Assembly: GCA_037783545.1 (NCBI GenBank)
Contig: JBBELK010000326.1
Span: 186,001 to 250,000, forward strand
Length of the DNA: 64,000 nucleotides
Direction of reading: 5' to 3'
Source: Henricia sp. BOLD:AAB3569
Lineage: Eukaryota > Echinodermata > Asteroidea > Spinulosida > Echinasteridae
In this document: one piece after another, positions 11,283 to 20,964 of the stretch
How the letters are laid out: each line of letters opens with the position of its first letter
Position numbering within the stretch: position 1 is the first letter of the stretch
Notes under the pieces: model-generated
What the model was told of the DNA's origin: nothing
Databases searched by the model: none
The model's input: only the letters and a program-made list of their open reading frames with translations
Translations under genes and position numbers: made by a program

Positions 11283-12572
11283 CTATATTCCGCACTTGTC
11301 CTGAAAAATTGACAGATTTTCGCCGGGAAATGGCCGAGAAATTTCAGAGTTTGGGGAAAACTGGGCTCGGGCTTCCTGCCTGCTCTGCAGACCGTGGCTG
11401 TCCGTGTACTCCTGATCACTCGTGCGCATGCTCAGTCTTGTTTGGGACGGGAATTTGGTCAAAGTGTGGTCCAAACGTCGGCAAATTTGGAAGTCAATAA
11501 ATTTTCCGACGTACTTCAAATTTTGCATGCTCCAAACAGTCTATATTACGCACTTGTCCTGAACAATTGACAGACTTTCGCCGGGAAATGGCCGAGAAAT
11601 TTCAGAGTTTAGGGAAAACTGGGCTCGGGCTTCCTGCCTGCTCTGCAGACCGTGGCTGTCCAAGTACTCCTGATCACTCGTGCGCATGCTCAGTCTTGTT
11701 TGGGACGGTAATTTGGTCAAAGTGTGGTCCAAACGTTGGCAAATTTGGAAGTCAAGAAATTTTCCGACGAACTTCAAATTTTGCATGCTCCAAACAGTCT
11801 ATATTCCGCACTTGTCCTGAACAATTGACAGACTTTCGCCGGGAAATGGCCGAGAAATTTCAGAGTTTAGGGAAAACTGGGCTCGGGCTTCCTGCCTGCT
11901 CTGCAGACAGTGGCTGTCCGTGTACTCCTGATCACTCGTGCGCATGCTCAGTCTTGTTTGGGACGGGAATTTGGTCAAAGTGTGGTCCAAACGTCGGCAA
12001 ATTTGGAAGTCAAGACATTTTCAGACGAACTTCAAAATTTGCATGCTCCAAACAGTCTATATTCCGCACTTGTCCTGAAAAATTGACAGATTTTCGCCGG
12101 GAAATGGCCGAGAAATTTCAGAGTTTGGGGAAAACTGGGCTCGGGCTTCCTGCCTGCTCTGCAGACCGTGGCTGTCCAAGTACTCCTGATCACTCGTGCG
12201 CATGCTCAGTCTTGTTTGAATCGGGAATTTGGTCAAAGTGTGGTCCAAACGTTGGCAAATTTGGAAGTCAAGAAATTTTCCGACGAACTTCAGATTTTGC
12301 ATGCTCCAAACAGTCTATATTCCGCACTTGTCCTGAAAAATGGACAGACTTTCGCCGGGAAATGGCCGAGAAATTTAAGAGTTTGGGGAAAACTGGGCTC
12401 GGGCTTCCTTCCTGCTCTGCAGACCGTGGCTGTCCGTGTACTCCTGATCACTCGTGCGCATGCTCAGTCTTGTTTGGGACGGCAATTTGGTCAAAGTGTG
12501 GTCCAAACGTCGGCAAATTTGGAAGTCAAGAAATTTTCCGACGAACTTCAAATTTTGCATGCTCCAAACAGT
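11283..12572. repeat. Five-monomer block, copy B
   Basis: Monomers start at 11283, 11541, 11799, 12057 and 12315, the counterpart of 9215-10504. A private change is TGTTTGAATCGGG near 12216 instead of TGTTTGGGACGGG. After the block, monomer 12573 corresponds to 10763 without the extra monomer and without the 4-bp insertion. Confidence 0.87.
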
Positions 12573-13604
12573 CTATATTCCGCACTTGTCCTGAAAAATT
12601 GACAGACTTTCGCCGGGAAATGGCCGAGAAATTTCAGAGTTTAGGGAAAACTGGGTTCGGGCTTCCTGCCTGCTCTGCAGACCGTGGCTGTCCGTGTACT
12701 CCTGATCACTCGTGCGCATGCTCAGTCTTGTTTGGGACGGGAATTTGATCAAAGTGTGGTCCAAACGTCGGCAAATTTGGAAGTCAATAAATTTTCCGAA
12801 GTACTTCAAATTTTGCATGCTCCAAACAGTCTATATTCCGCACTTGTCCTGAACAATTGACAGACTTTCGCCGGGAAATGGCCGAGAAATTTCAGAGTTT
12901 AGGGAAAACTGGGCTCGGGCTTCCTGCCTGCTCTGCAGACCGTGGCTGTCCAAGTACTCCTGATCACTCGTGCGCATGCTCAGTCTTGTTTGGGACGGTA
13001 ATTTGGTCAAAGTGTGGTCCAAACGTTGGCAAATTTGGAAGTCAAGAAATTTTCCGACGAACTTCAAAATTTGCATGCTCCAAACAGTCTATATTCCGCA
13101 CTTGTCCTGAAAAATTGACAGACTTTCGCCGGGAAATGGCCGAGAAATTTCAGAGTTTGGGGAAAACTGGGCTCGGGCTTCCTGCCTGCTCTGCAGACCG
13201 TGGCTGTCCGTGTACTCCTGATCACTCGTGCGCATGCTCAGTCTTGTTTGGGACGGGAATTTGGTCAAAGTGTGGTCCAAACGTCGGCAAATTTGGAAGT
13301 CAATAAATTTTCCGACGTACTTCAAATTTTGCATGCTCCAAACAGTCTATATTACGCACTTGTCCTGAACAATTGACAGACTTTCGCCGGGAAATGGCCG
13401 AGAAATTTCAGAGTTTAGGGAAAACTGGGCTCGGGCTTCCTGCCTGCTCTGCAGACCGTGGCTGTCCAAGTACTCCTGATCACTCGTGCGCATGCTCAGT
13501 CTTGTTTGGGACGGGAATTTGGTCAAAGTGTGGTCCAAACGTCGGCAAATTTGGAAGTCAATAAATTTTCCGACGTACTTCAAATTTTGCATGCTCCAAA
13601 CAGT
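12573..13604. repeat. Four ordinary 258-bp monomers
   Basis: Monomers start at 12573, 12831, 13089 and 13347. Monomer 12573 has GAATTTGATCAAAG near 12743, which adds a second TGATCA site and a stop in the forward frame. Monomers 13089 and 13347 carry CAATAAATTTTCC, and 12831 and 13347 carry CCAAGTACTCC. No larger repeat block is evident. Confidence 0.82.
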
Positions 13605-14378
13605 CTATATTACGCACTTGTCCTGAACAATTGACAGACTTTCGCCGGGAAATGGCCGATAAATTTCAGAGTTTAGGGAAAACTGGGCTCGGGCTTCCTG
13701 CCTGCTCTGCAGACCGTGGCTGTCCAAGTACTCCTGATCACTCGTGCGCATGCTCAGTCTTGTTTGGGACGGGAATTTGGTCAAAGTGTGGTCCAAACGT
13801 CGGCAAATTTGGAAGTCAATAAATTTTCCGACGTACTTCAAATTTTGCATGCTCCAAACAGTCTATATTACGCACTTGTCCTGAACAATTGACAGACTTT
13901 CGCCGGGAAATGGCCGATAAATTTCAGAGTTTAGGGAAAACTGAGCTCGGGCTTCCTGCCTGCTCTGCAGACAGTGGCTGTCCGTGTACTCCTGATCACT
14001 CGTGCGCATGCTCAGTCTTGTTTGGGACGGGAATTTGGTCAAAGTGTGGTCCAAACGTCGGCAAATTTGGAAGTCAAGAAATTTTCTGACCAACTTCAAA
14101 TGTTGCATGCTCCAAACAGTCTATATTACGCACTTGTCCTGAACAATTGACAGACTTTCGCCGGGAAATGGCCGATAAATTTCAGAGTTTAGGGAAAACT
14201 GGGCTCGGGCTTCCTGCCTGCTCTGCAGACCGTGGCTGTCCGTGTACTCCTGATCACTCGTGCGCATGCTCAGTCTTGTTTGGGACGGGAATTTGGTCAA
14301 AGTGTGGTCCAAACGTCGGCAAATTTGGAAGTCAATAAATGTTCCGACGTACTTCAAATTTTGCATGCTCCAAACAGT
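13605..14378. repeat. Three-monomer unit (774 bp), copy 1
   Basis: Monomers start at 13605, 13863 and 14121. The first two match 14379 and 14637 at an offset of 774 bp. They share GGCCGATAAATTTCAG, CTGAGCTCGGG (a SacI-type GAGCTC at about 13943) and the linked pair TTCTGACCAACTTC and AAATGTTGC. Monomer 14121 ends with CAATAAATGTTCC near 14334. Confidence 0.85.
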
Positions 14379-15152
14379 CTATATTACGCACTTGTCCTGA
14401 ACAATTGACAGACTTTCGCCGGGAAATGGCCGATAAATTTCAGAGTTTAGGGAAAACTGGGCTCGGGCTTCCTGCCTGCTCTGCAGACCGTGGCTGTCCA
14501 AGTACTCCTGATCACTCGTGCGCATGCTCAGTCTTGTTTGGGACGGGAATTTGGTCAAAGTGTGGTCCAAACGTCGGCAAATTTGGAAGTCAATAAATTT
14601 TCCGACGTACTTCAAATTTTGCATGCTCCAAACAGTCTATATTACGCACTTGTCCTGAACAATTGACAGACTTCCGCCGGGAAATGGCCGATAAATTTCA
14701 GAGTTTAGGGAAAACTGAGCTCGGGCTTCCTGCCTGCTCTGCAGACAGTGGCTCTCCGTGTACTCCTGATCACTCGTGCGCATGCTCAGTCTTGTTTGGG
14801 ACGGGAATTTGGTCAAAGTGTGGTCCAAACGTCGGCAAATTTGGAAGTCAAGAAATTTTCTGACCAACTTCAAATGTTGCATGCTCCAAACAGTATATAT
14901 TACGCACTTGTCCTGAACAATTGACAGACTTTCGCCGGGAAATGGCCGAGAAATTTCAGAGTTTAGGGAAAACTGGGCTCGGGCTTCCTGCCTGCTCTGC
15001 AGACCGTGGCTGTCCAAGTACTCCTGATCACTCGTGCGCATGCTCAGTCTTGTTTGGGACGGGAATTTGGTCAAAGTGTGGTCCAAACGTTGGCAAATTT
15101 GGAAGTCAAGAAATTTTCCGACGAACTTCAAATTTTGCATGCTCCAAACAGT
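14379..15152. repeat. Three-monomer unit (774 bp), copy 2
   Basis: Monomers start at 14379, 14637 and 14895. The first two repeat 13605-14120, including CTGAGCTCGGG near 14715. Private changes are CTTCCGCCGGG near 14672, GGCTCTCCGTG near 14751 and CAGTATATATT near 14891. The third monomer differs from its counterpart (CCAAGTACTCC, AACGTTGGC), so only two monomers are truly duplicated. Confidence 0.83.
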
Positions 15153-17216
15153 CTATATTCCGCACTTGTCCTGAACAATTGACAGACTTTCGCCGGGAAA
15201 TGGCCGAGAAATTTCAGAGTTTAGGGAAAACTGGGCTCGGGCTTACTGCCTGCTCTGCAGACAGTGGCTGTCCGTGTACTCCTGATCACTCGTGCGCATG
15301 CTCAGTCTTGTTTGGGACGGGAATTTGGTCAAAGTGTGGTCCAAACGTCGGCAAATTTGGAAGTCAAGAAATTTTCCGACCAACTTCAAATGTTGCATGC
15401 TCCAAACAGTATATATTCCGCACTTGTCCTAAAAAATTGACAGACTTTCGCCGGGAAATGGCCGAGAAATTTCAGAGTTTAGGGAAAACTGGGCTCGGGC
15501 TTCCTGCCTGCTCTGCAGACCGTGGCTGTCCGTGTACTCCTGATCACTCGTGCGCATGCTCAGTCTTGTTTGGGACGGGAATTTGGTCAAAGTGTGGTCC
15601 AAACGTCAGCAAATTTGGAAGTCAAGAAATTTTCCGACGTACTTCAAATTTTGCATGCTCCAAACAGTCTTTATTCCGCACTTGTCCTGAAAAATTGACA
15701 GACTTTCGCCGGGAAATGGCCGAGAAATTTCAGAGTTTAGGCAAAACTGGGCTCGGGCTTCCTGCCTGCTCTGCAGACCGTGGCTGTCCTTGTACTCCTG
15801 ATCACTCGTGCGCATGCTCAGTCTTGTTTGGGACGGGGATTTGGTCAAAGTGTGGTCCAAACGTCGGCAAATTTGGAAGTCAATACATTTTCCGACGTAC
15901 TTCAAATTTCGCATGCTCCAAACAGTCTATATTCCGCACTTGTCCTGAAAAATTGACAGACTTTCGCCGGGAAATGGCCGAGAAATTTCAGAGTTTAGGG
16001 AAAACTGGGCTCGGGCTTCCTGCCTGCTCTGCAGACCGTGGCTGTCCAAGTACTCCTGATCACTCGTGCGCATGCTCAGTCTTGTTTGGGACGGGAATTT
16101 GGTCAAAGTGTGGTCCAAACGTCGGCAAATTTGGAAGTCAATAAATGTTCCGACGTACTTCAAATTTTGCATGCTCCAAACAGTCTATATTACGCACTTG
16201 TCCTGAACAATTGACAGACTTTCGCCGGGAAATGGCCGATAAATTTCAGAGTTTAGGGAAAACTGGGCTCGGGCTTCCTGCCTGCTCTGCAGACAGTGGC
16301 TGTCCGTGTACTCCTGATCACTCGTGCGCATGCTCAGTCTTGTTTGGGACGGGAATTTGGTCAAAGTGTGGTCCAAACGTCGGCAAATTTGGAAGTCAAG
16401 AAATGTTCTGACCAACTTCAAATGTTGCATGCTCCAAACAGTATATATTCCGCACTTGTCCTGAAAAATTGACAGACTTTCGCCGGGAAATGGCCGAGAA
16501 ATTTCAGAGTTTAGGGAAAACTGGGCTCGGGCTTCCTGCCTGCTCTGCAGACCGTGGCTGTCCGTGTACTCCTGATCACTCGTGCGCATGCTCAGTCTTG
16601 TTTGGGACGGGAATTTGGTCAAAGTGTGGTCCAAACGTCGGCAAATTTGGAAGTCAAGACATTTTCAGACGAACTTCAAAATTTGCATGCTCCAAACAGT
16701 CTATATTCCGCACTTGTCCTGAAAAATTGACAGATTTTCGCCGGGAAATGGCCGAGAAATTTCAGAGTTTGGGGAAAACTGGGCTCGGGCTTCCTGCCTG
16801 CTCTGCAGACCGTGGCTGTCCGTGTACTCCTGATCACTCGTGCGCATGCTCAGTCTTGTTTGGGACGGGAATTTGGTCAAAGTGTGGTCCAAACGTCGGC
16901 AAATTTGGAAGTCAAGAAATTTTCCGACGTACTTCAAATTTTGCATGCTCCAAACAGTCTTTATTCCGCACTTGTCCTGAAAAATTGACAGACTTTCGCC
17001 GGGAAATGGCCGAGAAATTTCAGAGTTTAGGCAAAACTGGGCTCGGGCTTCCTGCCTGCTCTGCAGACCGTGGCTGTCCGTGTACTCCTGATCACTCGTG
17101 CGCATGCTCAGTCTTGTTTGGGACGGGAATTTAGTCAAAGTGTGGTCCAAACGTCGGCAAATTTGGAAGTCAAGAAATTTTCTGACCAACTTCAAATGTT
17201 GCATGCTCCAAACAGT
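15153..17216. repeat. Eight mixed 258-bp monomers
   Basis: Monomers start at 15153, 15411, 15669, 15927, 16185, 16443, 16701 and 16959. Recurrent linked variants are GACCAACTTCAAATG followed by CAGTATATATTCC (near 15380, 16410 and 17185) and CAGTCTTTATTCC (near 15667 and 16957). The segment looks like a reshuffled set of the variants that flank it. In the antisense direction the CAGTATATATT variant removes the usual TAG stop, giving antisense open frames of up to 235 codons (16701-17408). Confidence 0.82.
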
Positions 17217-17408
17217 ATATATTCCGCACTTGTCCTGAAAAATTGACAGACTTTCGCCGGGAAATGGCCGAGAAATTTCAGAGTTTAGGGAAAACTGGGC
17301 TCGGGCTTCCTGCCTGCTCTGCAGACAGTGGCTGTCCGTGTACTCCTGATCACTCGTGCGCATGCTCAGTCTTGTTTGGGACGGGAATTTGGTCAAAGTG
17401 TGGTCCAA
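16701..17408 (-). other. Longest antisense open frame (235 codons), probably not a gene
   Basis: The antisense frame normally opens at ATG (complement of GCAT in TTTTGCATGC) and stops after 81 codons at TAG, the complement of CTATATT at the monomer start. Here CAGTATATATT and CAGTCTTTATT variants remove the TAG at two junctions, fusing nearly three monomers. The opening depends on single-base variants and is not conserved across the array. Confidence 0.78.
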
Positions 17409-18484
17409 ACGTCAGCAAATTTGGAAGTCAAGAAATTTTCCGACGTACTTCAAATTTTGCATGCTCCAAACAGTCTTTATTCCGCACTTGTCCTGAAAAA
17501 TTGACAGACTTTCGCCGGGAAATGGCCGAGAAATTTCAGAGTTTAGGCAAAACTGGGCTCGGGCTTCCTGCCTGCTCTGCAGACCGTGGCTAACCGTGTA
17601 CTCCTGATCACTCGTGCGCATGCTCAGTCTTGTTTGGGACGGGGATTTGGTCAAAGTGTGGTCCAAACGTCGGCAAATTTGGAAGTCAATAAATTTTCCG
17701 ACGTACTTCAAATTTTGCATGCTCCAAACAGTCCATATTCCGCACTTGTCCTGAAAAATTGACAGACTTTCGCCGGGAAATGGCCGAGAAATTTCAGAGT
17801 TTAGGGAAAACTGGGCTCGGGCTTCCTGCCTGCTCTGCAGATCGTGGCTGTCCGTGTACTCCTGATCACTCGTGCGCATGCTCAGTCTTGTTTGGGACGG
17901 GAATTTGGTCAAAGTGTGGTCCAAACGTCTGCAAATTTGGAAGTCAATACATTTTCCGACGAACTTCAAATTTTGCATGCTCCAAACAGTCTATATTCCG
18001 CACTTGTCCTGAACAATTGACAGACTTTCGCCGGGAAATGGCCGATAAATTTCAGAGTTTAGGGAAAACTGGGCTCGGGCTTCTTGCCTGCTCTGCAGAC
18101 CGTGGCTGTCCAAGTACTCCTGATCACTCGTGCGCATGCTCAGTCTTGTTTGGGACGGGAATTTGGTCAAATTTGGAAGTCAAGAAATTTTTCGACGAAC
18201 TTCAGATTTTGCATGCTCCAAACAGTCTATATTCCGCACTTGTCCTGAAAAATGGACAGACTTTCGCCGGGAAATGGCCGAGAAATTTAAGAGTTTTGGG
18301 AAAACTGGGCTCGGGCTTCCTTCCTGCTCTGCAGACCGTGGCTGTTCGTGTACTCCTGATCACTCGTGCGCATGCTCAGTCTTGTTTGGGACGGCAATTT
18401 GGTCAAAGTGTGGTCCAAACGTCGGCAAATTTGGAAGTCAAGAAATTTTCCGACGAACTTCAAATTTTGCATGCTCCAAACAGT
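17217..18484. repeat. Five-monomer block with 22-bp deletion, copy 1
   Basis: Monomers start at 17217, 17475, 17733, 17991 (236 bp) and 18227. They match 19259, 19517, 19775, 20033 and the start of 20269 at an offset of 2042 bp (8 monomers minus 22 bp). Shared markers are GTCAGCAAATTTGG, CAGTCTTTATT, GACGGGGATTTGG, GTCTGCAAATTTGG and CAATACATTTTCC. Private changes are GTGGCTAACCGTG near 17588 and CAGTCCATATT near 17730. Confidence 0.88.
17991..18226. repeat. 236-bp monomer with 22-bp deletion, copy 1
   Basis: GGTCAAA joins directly to TTTGGAAGTC at about 18168-18171. The 22 bp normally between them are absent. In a normal monomer the segment is flanked by CAAA on the left and ends in CAAA, so the deletion fits slippage or end joining across a 4-bp direct repeat. 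The same junction occurs at 20211 and 20907, so the allele arose once and was copied. Confidence 0.92.
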
Positions 18485-19258
18485 CTATATTCCGCACTTG
18501 TCCTGAAAAATTGACAGACTTTCGCCGGGAAATGGCCGAGAAATTTCAGAGTTTAGGGAAAACTGGGTTCGGGCTTCCTGCCTGCTCTGCAGACCGTGGC
18601 TGTCCGTGTACTCCTGATCACTCGTGCGCATGCTCAGTCTTGTTTGGGACGGGAATTTGATCAAAGTGTGGTCCAAACGTCGGCAAATTTGGAAGTCAAT
18701 AAATTTTCCGACGAACTTCAAATTTTGCATGCTCCAAACAGTCTATATTCCGCACTTGTCCTGAACAATTGACAGACTTTCGCCGGGAAATGGCCGAGAA
18801 ATTTCAGAGTTTAGGGAAAACTGGGCTCGGGCTTCCTGCCTGCTCTGCGGACAGTGGATGTCCGTGTACTCCTGATCACTCGTGCGCATGCTCAGTCTTG
18901 TTTGGGACGGGAATTTGGTCAAAGTGTGGTCCAAACGTCGGCAAATTTGGAAGTCAATAAATTTTCCGACGTACTTCAAATTTTGCATGCTCCAAACAGT
19001 CTATATTACGCACTTGTCCTGAACAATTGACAGACTTTCGCCGGGAAATGGCCGATAAATTTCAGAGTTTAGGGAAAACTGGGCTCGGGCTTCCTGCCTG
19101 CTCTGCAGACAGTGGCTGTCCGTGTACTCCTGATCACTCGTGCGCATGCTCAGTCTTGTTTGGGACGGGAATTTGGTCAAAGTGTGGTCCAAACGTCGGC
19201 AAATTTGGAAGTCAAGAAATTTTCTGACCAACTTCAAATGTTGCATGCTCCAAACAGT
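18485..19258. repeat. Three monomers between the two deletion-bearing blocks
   Basis: Monomers start at 18485, 18743 and 19001, all 258 bp. The first has GAATTTGATCAAAG near 18653, as at 12743. The second has CTCTGCGGACAGTGG near 18843, which destroys the otherwise conserved PstI site. The third carries GGCCGATAAATTT and the linked GACCAACTTCAAATG and CAGTATATATT variants. Confidence 0.83.
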
Positions 19259-20268
19259 ATATATTCCGCACTTGTCCTGAAAAATTGACAGACTTTCGCC
19301 GGGAAATGGCCGAGAAATTTCAGAGTTTAGGGAAAACTGGGCTCGGGCTTCCTGCCTGCTCTGCAGACAGTGGCTGTCCGTGTACTCCTGATCACTCGTG
19401 CGCATGCTCAGTCTTGTTTGGGACGGGAATTTGGTCAAAGTGTGGTCCAAACGTCAGCAAATTTGGAAGTCAAGAAATTTTCCGACGTACTTCAAATTTT
19501 GCATGCTCTAAACAGTCTTTATTCCGCACTTGTCCTGAAAAATTGACAGACTTTCGCCGGGAAATGGCCGAGAAATTTCAGAGTTTAGGCAAAACTGGGC
19601 TCGGGCTTCCTGCCTGCTCTGCAGACCGTGGCTGTCCGTGTACTCCTGATCACTCGTGCGCATGCTCAGTCTTGTTTGGGACGGGGATTTGGTCAAAGTG
19701 TGGTCCAAACGTCGGCAAATTTGGAAGTCAATAAATTTTCCGACGTACTTCAAATTTTGCATGCTCCAAACAGTCTATATTCCGCACTTGTCCTGAAAAA
19801 TTGACAGACTTTCGCCGGGAAATGGCCGAGAAATTTCAGAGTTTAGGGAAAACTGGGCTCGGGCTTCCTGCCTGCTCTGCAGATCGTGGCTGTCCGTGTA
19901 CTCCTGATCACTCGTGCGCATGCTCAGTCTTGTTTGGGACGGGAATTTGGTCAAAGTGTGGTCCAAACGTCTGCAAATTTGGAAGTCAATACATTTTCCG
20001 ACGAACTTCAAATTTTGCATGCTCCAAACAGTCTATATTCCGCACTTGTCCTGAACAATTGACAGACTTTCGCCGGGAAATGGCCGATAAATTTCAGAGT
20101 TTAGGGAAAACTGGGCTCGGGCTTCTTGCCTGCTCTGCAGACCGTGGCTGTCCAAGTACTCCTGATCACTCGTGCGCATGCTCAGTCTTGTTTGGGACGG
20201 GAATTTGGTCAAATTTGGAAGTCAAGAAATTTTCCGACGAACTTCAGATTTTGCATGCTCCAAACAGT
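19259..20268. repeat. Four-monomer block with 22-bp deletion, copy 2
   Basis: Monomers start at 19259, 19517, 19775 and 20033 (236 bp). The block is the second copy of 17217-18226. The 22-bp deletion junction is at about 20211-20214. A private change is CATGCTCTAAACAG near 19502. Homology to copy 1 continues into the next monomer, up to the large deletion near 20465. Confidence 0.88.
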
Positions 20269-20470
20269 CTATATTCCGCACTTGTCCTGAAAAATGGACA
20301 GACTTTCGCCGGGAAATGGCCGAGAAATTTAAGAGTTTTGGGAAAACTGGGCTCGGGCTTCCTTCCTGCTCTGCAGACCGTAGCTGTTCGTGTACTCCTG
20401 ATCACTCGTGCGCATGCTCAGTCTTGTTTGGGACGGCAATTTGGTCAAAGTGTGGTCCAAACGACGTCGT
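20269..20470. repeat. 202-bp truncated monomer with palindromic junction
   Basis: This is the shortest monomer in the window. After GTCCAAACG the sequence reads ACGTCG and then jumps to TCTATATTCCGC, the start of the next monomer. The net loss is 56 bp. It can be read as 62 bp replaced by 6 bp, or as a 3-bp ACG duplication plus a 59-bp deletion. Positions 20461-20470 (ACGACGTCGT) form a perfect 10-bp palindrome absent from normal monomers. No second copy of this junction is seen. Confidence 0.92.
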
Positions 20471-20728
20471 CTATATTCCGCACTTGTCCTGAAAAATGGA
20501 CAGACTTTCGCCGGGAAATGGCCGAGAAATTTAAGAGTTTGGGGAAAACTGGGCTCGGGCTTCCTTCCTGCTCTGCAGACCTTGGCTGTCCGTGTACTCC
20601 TGATCACTCGTGCGCATGCTCAGTCTTGTTTGGGACGGGAATTTGGTCAAAGTGTGGTCCAAACGTCTGCAAATTTGGAAGTCAATACATTTTCCGACGA
20701 ACTTCAAATTTTGCATGCTCCAAACAGT
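20471..20728. repeat. Monomer between the truncated and the third 236-bp monomer
   Basis: A full 258-bp monomer that begins right at the deletion junction. It carries AATGGACAG, TTTAAGAG and CTTCCTTCC together with GTCTGCAAATTTGG and CAATACATTTTCC. This joins the left half of one variant type to the right half of another and suggests a recombinant monomer. Confidence 0.85.
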
Positions 20729-20964
20729 CTATATTCCGCACTTGTCCTGAACAATTGACAGACTTTCGCCGGGAAATGGCCGATAAATTTCAGAGTTTAG
20801 GGAAAACTGGGCTCGGGCTTCTTGCCTGCTCTGCAGACCGTGGCTGTCCAAGTACTCCTGATCACTCGTGCGCATGCTCAGTCTTGTTTGGGACGGGAAT
20901 TTGGTCAAATTTGGAAGTCAAGAAATTTTCCGACGAACTTCAGATTTTGCATGCTCCAAACAGT
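20729..20964. repeat. 236-bp monomer with 22-bp deletion, copy 3
   Basis: It has the same GGTCAAA/TTTGGAAGTC junction, here at about 20906-20910. It lies 696 bp after copy 2, which equals one 236-bp, one 202-bp and one 258-bp monomer. CCAAGTACTCC and GGCCGATAAATTT are also shared with copies 1 and 2. This is the last monomer in the window carrying CCAAGTACTCC. Confidence 0.92.
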
